A DNA stretch of 10,246 nt from Bacteroidales bacterium UBA3663 (GTDB lineage: Bacteria > Bacteroidota > Bacteroidia > Bacteroidales > UBA3663): contig DFJU01000070.1 in the NCBI GenBank assembly GCA_002373755.1, forward strand, positions 1 to 10,246. The letters are read 5' to 3'. Positions 5,883 through 10,246 of the stretch are shown in pieces (positions within the stretch are counted from its first letter, which is position 1; every line of letters starts with the position of its first letter). Made by a program: the position numbers and the translations under genes. The notes under the pieces were generated by a model that was not told where the DNA came from, did no database searches, and worked only from the letters and a program-made list of their open reading frames with translations.

Positions 5883-6284
5883 ATGAACATCTGGAATACT
5901 ATAGTTGACTGGTTCCGGGACCGAAGTGAAAGAAGCCGAGTCATCAGCAGTTTTAACGAGTCGGCACGTCAAGCCTATATGTCGGGCGATGCGCCGGTAA
6001 TGTTGAAAGCCAAAATATCGAGAGGCGATCCGAATTATGCGCATGAATTCTCGGCTCGATGGAGCGGGTCTGGATTCCGCGTCATGGTTTTTACGGGAGG
6101 CCAATTGTCAAGAGCGGAATTGGAGTTTATGGGCAATGTCATTCTTGCCGACGAAAAACTGGTCCGACGGCTTATCGTCCTCGGATGGGACACCTTGGAA
6201 ATCCATGGAAGCGAAGGCGTCTATGGATTGAAATGGCGGCTGACAGACTTTACCACAAAAATAAATTTAATCAACGGTTTTTAA
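5883..6284 (+). CDS. Conserved-looking protein of unknown function, 133 residues
   Basis: The protein is soluble, without signal peptide or membrane segment. It starts with a tryptophan-rich amphipathic helix (NIWNTIVDWFRDRSER), then FNESARQAYMSGDAPVMLKA (24-43), and has a compact core with SGFRVMVFTGGQLSR, VRRLIVLGWDTLEIH and YGLKWRL. These blocks look well formed and conserved in character, and I have the impression of similar proteins elsewhere in Bacteroidales, but I assign no function. It starts three bases after the preceding stop and ends one base before the next start, so translation is probably coupled. Its lack of a membrane segment makes it the likely soluble partner of the operon's membrane proteins; that is inference. 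Confidence 0.8.
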   Translation: MNIWNTIVDWFRDRSERSRVISSFNESARQAYMSGDAPVMLKAKISRGDPNYAHEFSARWSGSGFRVMVFTGGQLSRAELEFMGNVILADEKLVRRLIVLGWDTLEIHGSEGVYGLKWRLTDFTTKINLINGF

Positions 6285-6285
6285 T

Positions 6286-6705
6286 ATGGAACAGATAGCA
6301 GATACGGCCGCAGTTGTCCAACAGAATATTACGGACAATGTTGAAGCAACAACACTATGGTCAGTTTGGAGCATTGTGGCTATTTCGGTGACATTGTTTG
6401 CCGTGCTTGCACTTGTATTGTACATTTTCAGAGACAAGAAAAAGCGGAGAGTCAAAGACAAGATAATGAACGAGACCGCCGATGTGGGCTTCAACACATT
6501 GAACGAATGGAAAAAGGCAGAACGACTTTACAATGAGTTGAAAAGGATATGCCATCCAGACCTTTTCCATGACGAACGCAACGAAATCGCCAACGAAATT
6601 TTCCAGCGTCTGACAGAAAACAAATACCGCTATCAGGAACTGCTGAAAATTCGGGATGAAGCCATTGAAAAATTGGGAATAAAAGTAACTGACAACAAAT
6701 ATTAA
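6286..6705 (+). CDS. Membrane-anchored protein with a J-domain-like HPD motif
   Basis: The 139-residue protein has a short N-terminal segment, one membrane helix (about 25-47, LWSVWSIVAISVTLFAVLAL), a basic stretch (RDKKKRRVKDK) and a C-terminal helical domain, 78-131. That domain reads AERLYNELKRICHPDLF and then ANEIFQRL...LGI. The HPD at 90-92 sits between two helices, as in J domains, where it stimulates Hsp70 ATPase. The domain is short and lacks a typical helix I, so true co-chaperone activity is uncertain. It aligns with both repeats of the first operon gene (LYxEL, C-x-P, F, ANEI/SNEI, LGI). The positive-inside rule places the J-like domain in the cytoplasm. It is the fusion-like counterpart of the first gene, with the membrane anchor at the opposite end. 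Confidence 0.8.
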   Translation: MEQIADTAAVVQQNITDNVEATTLWSVWSIVAISVTLFAVLALVLYIFRDKKKRRVKDKIMNETADVGFNTLNEWKKAERLYNELKRICHPDLFHDERNEIANEIFQRLTENKYRYQELLKIRDEAIEKLGIKVTDNKY

Positions 6706-6723
6706 CCACAAAACGAGAGTATT

Positions 6724-6924
6724 ATGGACAAAATTGTTTTATTGCCGATAGCCCTGCTTCTTGCCTATGGTGTTGGCTGTTTGGGACGGAAACGAAAAAT
6801 CGGGTTCTGGTGGGCTTTTGTCCTCGCCCTTTTCAACCTTCTTATCGCACTTATTGTCGTATTCTGCTCAAAAAAACTTGAAGATGTCGATTTTGTTGAA
6901 GCAGACAAAAAAGATAAGGAATGA
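6724..6924 (+). CDS. Small two-helix membrane protein, 66 residues
   Basis: Two hydrophobic segments (about 4-20 and 27-48) are separated by a basic turn, GRKRKIGFWWAF, and followed by an acidic-lysine tail (EDVDFVEADKKDKE). The architecture is a helical hairpin with both ends probably outside the cytoplasm or, by the basic turn, the loop inside. It resembles small inner-membrane proteins but I know no family. It begins 18 bases after the preceding stop and overlaps the next start by four bases (ATGA), so it belongs to the operon. Confidence 0.7.
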   Translation: MDKIVLLPIALLLAYGVGCLGRKRKIGFWWAFVLALFNLLIALIVVFCSKKLEDVDFVEADKKDKE

Positions 6925-7100
6925 GAATATGGGGATGGATTCTGCTCATTTTTGGCATAATGTCAACGATGGGCGCATTGCTGGCCGGGCATACGCTAGG
7001 CGGTATGGTATGGGCAGTTTTAGGTCTCTATCTGCTGCATCGGGCGAACCAGCGAGATAAAGAAAAAGAGGACAAGGACAAGTGGAAAAACAACTCGTAG
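6921..7100 (+). CDS. Small membrane protein, 59 residues, last gene of the operon
   Basis: The ATG at 6921 overlaps the stop of the previous gene (ATGA), and the frame runs 59 codons to TAG at 7098-7100. The protein starts MRIWGWILLIFGIMSTMGAL, has a second hydrophobic stretch GGMVWAVLGLYLL (27-39), and ends in a charged tail, RANQRDKEKEDKDKWKNNS. It is shaped like the preceding gene's product (two helices plus a charged tail), so the two may form a small complex. The four-base overlap, a common sign of translational coupling, and the terminator just after the stop argue that it is real. Function is unknown. Confidence 0.65.
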   Translation: MRIWGWILLIFGIMSTMGALLAGHTLGGMVWAVLGLYLLHRANQRDKEKEDKDKWKNNS

Positions 7101-7119
7101 CTGTAATTCAAAAATCAAG

Positions 7120-7160
7120 AAAACTGCAACCTTCATTTTCGTGGAGGTTGCAGTTTTTTT
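7120..7160. terminator. Strong terminator after the five-gene operon
   Basis: CTGCAACCT (7124-7132) pairs perfectly with AGGTTGCAG (7145-7153), and seven T follow (7154-7160). Four A precede the stem, so the hairpin may also stop minus-strand transcription from pdxT. It sits between the operon and pdxT, which converge here. Confidence 0.85.
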
Positions 7161-7214
7161 CTGCTACGCGAAATTTGACGGGAATCCACTCGATTTTGTA
7201 TAATCATCTATAAA

Positions 7215-7787
7215 TCAAAGTGAAAGGAAGAGTTCGTGCAGGCGTGTGTCGTCCGTAAGTTCGGGATGGAAGGCGACGGCCAGTTGGTTGCCTTGGCGGG
7301 CTGCCACGATGTGGCTATCGACCGAGGCCAAGACTTCGACGCCGTCGCCCACCGACTCGATGTAGGGCGCACGGATGAAGACCATCGGAAATGGCTTTTC
7401 GTTGGCCGATGGGAGTCCGGCGACTGTGGCATTGGCCGTAAAGCTGCCCAACTGGCGACCGTAGGCATTGCGACGCACGTGGATGTCCATTGTGGCGAGG
7501 TGCTGAGGGTCGAGCATGATGAGGCCGGCGCAGGTGCCAAGCACAGGCATCCCGTGCAGGATGGCCTCGCGTAGCGGTTCGAGCAGGTTTTCGTCGCGCA
7601 TGATGCGGGTCATGGCGGTGCTTTCGCCGCCCGGGATGACGAGACGGCGGTCAGCTTCCGGCACTTCGGAACAGTATCGTTGCCAATCGGCCAAGTTCCT
7701 GATTTCCAGCGTTTCGTGGCCAAGACGGTGCAGCACCTGTTCGTGTTCGATGAATGCGCCTTGAAGGGCAAGGATTGCGATTGTCAT
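7215..7787 (-). CDS. pdxT: PdxT, glutaminase subunit of PLP synthase
   Basis: The 190-residue protein is a class I glutamine amidotransferase. It hydrolyses glutamine and channels ammonia to PdxS, which makes pyridoxal 5'-phosphate (vitamin B6) from ribose 5-phosphate and glyceraldehyde 3-phosphate. Visible family marks are TIAILALQGAF at the N-terminus, PGGES (52-56), the nucleophile Cys86 in GTCAGL, and the His174/Glu176 pair in AFHPE. The length is normal for the family. I chose ATG at 7785-7787, because the standard PdxT start reads M-x-I-x-x-L-A-L-Q-G; the upstream TTG and CTG codons are unlikely starts. It follows pdxS by 50 bases on the same strand, so it is probably co-transcribed and forms the cytoplasmic PdxS12-PdxT12 complex known for this family. 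Confidence 0.97.
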   Translation of the reverse strand: MTIAILALQGAFIEHEQVLHRLGHETLEIRNLADWQRYCSEVPEADRRLVIPGGESTAMTRIMRDENLLEPLREAILHGMPVLGTCAGLIMLDPQHLATMDIHVRRNAYGRQLGSFTANATVAGLPSANEKPFPMVFIRAPYIESVGDGVEVLASVDSHIVAARQGNQLAVAFHPELTDDTRLHELFLSL

Positions 7788-7794
7788 CAGCAAT

Positions 7795-7821
7795 AATTAC
7801 AAATTACGAATTACAAATTAC
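7795..7821. repeat. Four tandem AATTACN units between pdxS and pdxT
   Basis: AATTAC occurs at 7795-7800, 7802-7807, 7809-7814 and 7816-7821, each separated by one base (A, G, A). The unit length is seven bases. It lies in the 50-base pdxS-pdxT spacer. It may be a short slippage array or an AT-rich spacer with no function. Confidence 0.7.
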
Positions 7822-7837
7822 CTTTTTGAGGCCAATA

Positions 7838-8710
7838 TCATTTTCCGCGCTCGGCCATCAGGAGGGCGATTTCCTGCTCGTTGATGCCGACCATCGCTTC
7901 GCCGAGGTCTTCGCTCAGTTCGGCCAGGATTTTCGGATTTTGGTAGTTGGTCACAGCCTTGACGATGGCCTGTGCGCGCTTCACGGGGTCGCCGCTCTTG
8001 AAGATTCCGCTGCCCACAAAGACGCCTTCTGCACCGAGCTGCATCATCAGGGCGGCATCGGCCGGCGTGGCGACACCTCCTGCGGCGAAGTTGACGACGG
8101 GCAGTTTGCCGTTGTCGTGCACGAATCGGACAAGTTCGTAGGGTACGGCCAATTGCTTCGCTGCCTCATAGAGTTCGTCTTCGCGCATCGACACTACGCG
8201 ACGTATCTCGCTCTGGATCAGCCGCATGTGGCGTACGGCCTGAATCACGTCGCCCGTGCCGGGTTCGCCCTTGGTGCGGATCATCGTCGCGCCCTCGTTG
8301 ATGCGTCGCAGAGCCTCGCCCAAGTCCTTCGCACCGCACACGAACGGCACCTTGAACTGCCGCTTGTCGATGTGATAGACATCATCGGCCGGCGAGAGCA
8401 CCTCGCTTTCGTCGATGTAGTCGATTTCGATGGCTTCGAGTATCTGTGCTTCGACGATGTGGCCGATGCGGCACTTGGCCATGACGGGAATCGAGACGGC
8501 CTCCTGAATGCCGCGAATCATCTTCGGGTCGCTCATGCGCGACACGCCACCTGCGGCACGGATGTCGGCCGGAATACGTTCGAGGGCCATGACGGCGCAG
8601 GCACCTGCGGCCTCGGCGATGCGTGCCTGTTCGGGGGTTGTCACGTCCATGATTACGCCGCCCTTGAGCATCTGGGCAAGCTGACGGTTCAAAAGTGTTC
8701 TATCTTCCAT
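7838..8710 (-). CDS. pdxS: PdxS, PLP synthase lyase subunit
   Basis: The 290-residue TIM-barrel protein condenses ribose 5-phosphate, glyceraldehyde 3-phosphate and ammonia (from PdxT) to pyridoxal 5'-phosphate. The family signatures are [20 protein letters not shown] (21-40), the Schiff-base lysine K79 in VMAKCRIGH (77-84), the second active-site lysine K147 in RTKGEPGTG (145-153), and the phosphate-binding [12 protein letters not shown] (231-242). The length and order of motifs are normal. The ATG at 8708-8710 has an exact TACCTTTG -7 element and a TTTG -33 element upstream. It is followed by pdxT after 50 bases, the usual pdxST order. Together with the ThiD-like/AraC gene upstream, it makes a vitamin B6 cluster. 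Confidence 0.98.
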   Translation of the reverse strand: MEDRTLLNRQLAQMLKGGVIMDVTTPEQARIAEAAGACAVMALERIPADIRAAGGVSRMSDPKMIRGIQEAVSIPVMAKCRIGHIVEAQILEAIEIDYIDESEVLSPADDVYHIDKRQFKVPFVCGAKDLGEALRRINEGATMIRTKGEPGTGDVIQAVRHMRLIQSEIRRVVSMREDELYEAAKQLAVPYELVRFVHDNGKLPVVNFAAGGVATPADAALMMQLGAEGVFVGSGIFKSGDPVKRAQAIVKAVTNYQNPKILAELSEDLGEAMVGINEQEIALLMAERGK

Positions 8711-8747
8711 TTTTTTTCAGTTTTTTGGTTGTTTGTTTTTCGAGGCG

Positions 8748-8781
8748 CAAAGGTATGGACGAAAAACAGGAGCAGCGCAAA
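8748..8781 (-). promoter_or_regulatory. Promoter of the pdxST operon
   Basis: On the minus strand TACCTTTG (8755 down to 8748) is an exact -7 element, and TTTG (8781 down to 8778) lies 22 bases upstream as the -33 element. This is the best Bacteroidota promoter in the window. The leader to the pdxS ATG would be about 30 bases. Any site for the upstream regulator should lie in 8711-8833. Confidence 0.8.
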
Positions 8782-8833
8782 TGCTGTTCCTGTTCTGTTA
8801 AATTTGTTTCCGAAATTGATAAATGATGCGGCT

Positions 8834-9910
8834 TTATTTCCGATATTTCGTCGGCGGAATCCCTGCTACGTGAGTAAACAGTCGGCAGAATTGTGCCTGC
8901 GATGCGAATCCGAGCCTGTATGAAATCTCCTGAACCGACAACGAACTGCTGTCCAGCAGCTCTTTTGCCTTGATAATCAGGTAGTCGTCGATGATTTGTT
9001 TGGGCGATTGTGCCGACATCCGCGCCGTGATTTGCGACAGATAACGGCTTGAAATGTTGAGCCGATCCGCGTAGTAGTGAACGTCGTGCGCAAGTGTGTA
9101 GTTCTGTGCGATGATGTCAAGAAAACGGTCGTAGAGGTCGGCCGGACGAGTGCGTTCTGCATCGGCCGATTGGCTGAAAATCACCTGATTGTGCATATAT
9201 CGGTGCGCATTTTCGACGGCCGATGGCACATCGTCGCCCATTGCAAGTCGCGTAGCTATGGCCGATGACATCGCTCCGCCCACGCCGTGCTGCTGCCAGC
9301 CCTCGATGTTGTGCGACGAGAAGAACCGGTGGCTGCCGTCGCCGTAGAGCAGGGCAGTGAGGCGTGAGCCGTCGTATCGGCCGCCGCGCAGAAGAAGCCA
9401 TTGCGGCCCCATCGCGCACAACCGTCGGGCGGCATCGAGCATCTCATCGTCGCTCCCGATGCGGCATCCAAGCAGCAGTTCGGCCTCGTCGCAGCGCATC
9501 ACAAGCACGTTGGCGATGGGCAGCAGATAGGTCTTGAAGGCGAGCGCTGCGGCATCGTCCATAAGCCTTGCACCGCGTGCCGAGAGCAGTCCGGGGTCGC
9601 ACACCACTTGCCGCACTCCGGCCAGTTCGTAGCGCAGTGCTCGGATTGCATCGGCATCGCGCACAAGCCCGATTTTTGCGGCCGACGGGTGGAATGTGGC
9701 CAGCAGCGACTGCACTTGTGCGACAATGAGGTCGGTCGGCACGTCGTAGAGCGTAAAACCGTCGGTCGCGCTCTGCATCGAGAGGCAGGTGAGTGCCGTC
9801 AGAGCCTTGCCGCCTAACGCCGAAATGGTCTGCACGTCGGCCTGGATGCCTGCGCCGCCTGTGCCGTCGCTGCCTGTGATGCTGAGTATGTGCGGGAAAA
9901 CTTTTTCCAT
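8834..9910 (-). CDS. ThiD-like kinase domain fused to an AraC DNA-binding domain
   Basis: The 358-residue protein joins a pyridoxine/hydroxymethylpyrimidine kinase-like domain (about 5-250) to an AraC/XylS helix-turn-helix domain (about 275-358). The kinase part shows ITGSDGTGGAGIQADVQT (11-28), CDPGLLSARGARL (104-116), EAELLLG (142-148) and HGVGGAMSSAIA (208-219). The family's anion-hole motif is GTGC or GTGD followed by T; here GVGGA replaces the catalytic Cys/Asp by Gly212, and the TPN before EAELLLG is MRC. The domain is therefore probably inactive and binds a ligand. The AraC part has YYADRLNISSRYLSQ (279-293) and, near its end, VQEISYRLGFASQAQFCRLF (326-345). ATG at 9908-9910 is 27 bases after the ung stop. 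It lies upstream of pdxS on the same strand, suggesting control of PLP synthesis by a B6 vitamer or pyrimidine. An active kinase is less likely. Confidence 0.9.
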   Translation of the reverse strand: MEKVFPHILSITGSDGTGGAGIQADVQTISALGGKALTALTCLSMQSATDGFTLYDVPTDLIVAQVQSLLATFHPSAAKIGLVRDADAIRALRYELAGVRQVVCDPGLLSARGARLMDDAAALAFKTYLLPIANVLVMRCDEAELLLGCRIGSDDEMLDAARRLCAMGPQWLLLRGGRYDGSRLTALLYGDGSHRFFSSHNIEGWQQHGVGGAMSSAIATRLAMGDDVPSAVENAHRYMHNQVIFSQSADAERTRPADLYDRFLDIIAQNYTLAHDVHYYADRLNISSRYLSQITARMSAQSPKQIIDDYLIIKAKELLDSSSLSVQEISYRLGFASQAQFCRLFTHVAGIPPTKYRK

Positions 9911-9937
9911 TTTTGTGCCGATTGGGGCGATGGTCTG

Positions 9938-10246
9938 CTACCAATTTATGGCCGACATGCCGTGCTGCTCCAGATATTGGTTGGCCTTGATGAAATGGCC
10001 GCAGCCGAAGAAGCCGCGATAGGCCGAAAGGGGCGACGGATGCGGTGCCTCGAGCACAAGATGGCGGCTGCGGTCGATGAGGACGCTCTTCTGACGCGCG
10101 TAGCTGCCCCACAGCAGGAAGACGACGTGTTCGCGTTGGGCCGAAACGGCTGCGATGGCCGCATCGGTGAAGGTCTCCCAGCCCTTGCCCTGATGACTGC
10201 CTGCCATGCCGGCCTGCACGGTGAGCGTCGCGTTGAGCAGCAGCAC
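9938..10246 (-). CDS. ung: Uracil-DNA glycosylase, C-terminal part (N-terminus outside the window)
   Basis: The minus frame is open at the window edge; the first visible codons, [13 protein letters not shown], are internal. The enzyme removes uracil from DNA as the first step of base excision repair. Family 1 (Ung) marks are the catalytic-region [33 protein letters not shown], and the DNA-intercalation loop [17 protein letters not shown], in which HPS carries the catalytic-site His. The C-terminus ends in SAINW, as usual for the family. About 102 residues are visible of a usual ~220. The ThiD-like/AraC gene begins 27 bases downstream on the same strand, so the two may be co-transcribed. Confidence 0.96.
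   Translation of the reverse strand: MLLLNATLTVQAGMAGSHQGKGWETFTDAAIAAVSAQREHVVFLLWGSYARQKSVLIDRSRHLVLEAPHPSPLSAYRGFFGCGHFIKANQYLEQHGMSAINW

Noticed and set aside
7754..8923. Long plus-strand open frame (about 389 codons) opposite pdxS
   Set aside because: It runs antisense through the well-conserved pdxS and into the ThiD-like/AraC gene; its composition is unusual and no domain is visible.

Overview
The window looks like chromosomal DNA from a Bacteroidales bacterium, probably Prevotella- or Bacteroides-like. Several promoters have the TAnnTTTG -7 element typical of Bacteroidota, start codons lack clear Shine-Dalgarno sequences, and the pectate lyase and PLP-synthase proteins have a Bacteroidales character. 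The species call is inference; no search was run.

Layout from left to right. (1) Bases 3-380 hold the 3' part of a GNAT acetyltransferase, followed by a 437-base gap with a foldable element. (2) Bases 818-2236 encode a secreted PL1-type pectate lyase. (3) Bases 2286 to about 4515 form an AT-richer block: an orphan multi-pass membrane protein on the plus strand, converging on a minus-strand toxin-antitoxin pair (a TacT-like GNAT toxin behind an overlapping 52-residue antitoxin gene, 4216-4374). Two near-identical hairpin terminators flank the pair. (4) Bases 4580-4690 repeat the last ~100 bases of the pectate lyase gene, now a fragment that still has its own terminator. The AT-rich block therefore sits between two copies of the lyase 3' end, which suggests insertion or a decayed duplication.

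(5) Bases 4861-5255 hold a promoter-like element and a highly foldable, non-coding stretch with mutually exclusive pairings. It leads into (6) a tight five-gene plus-strand operon (5256-7100) of unrecognised small proteins, three with clear membrane segments plus a fourth with one terminal anchor. Two of its proteins share a J-domain-like repeat, with HPD intact in one copy and degenerate in two. The operon ends at a strong terminator (7120-7160).

(7) The right end runs on the minus strand: the C-terminal part of uracil-DNA glycosylase (ung), a ThiD-like kinase/AraC fusion, then pdxS and pdxT, the two subunits of PLP (vitamin B6) synthase. The kinase domain of the fusion lacks the usual catalytic residue, and the gene lies directly upstream of pdxST. 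It is a good candidate for a B6- or pyrimidine-sensing regulator of that operon.

The most interesting items are the dead-kinase/AraC regulator, the structured leader with its uncharacterised five-gene operon, and the bracketed toxin-antitoxin island.
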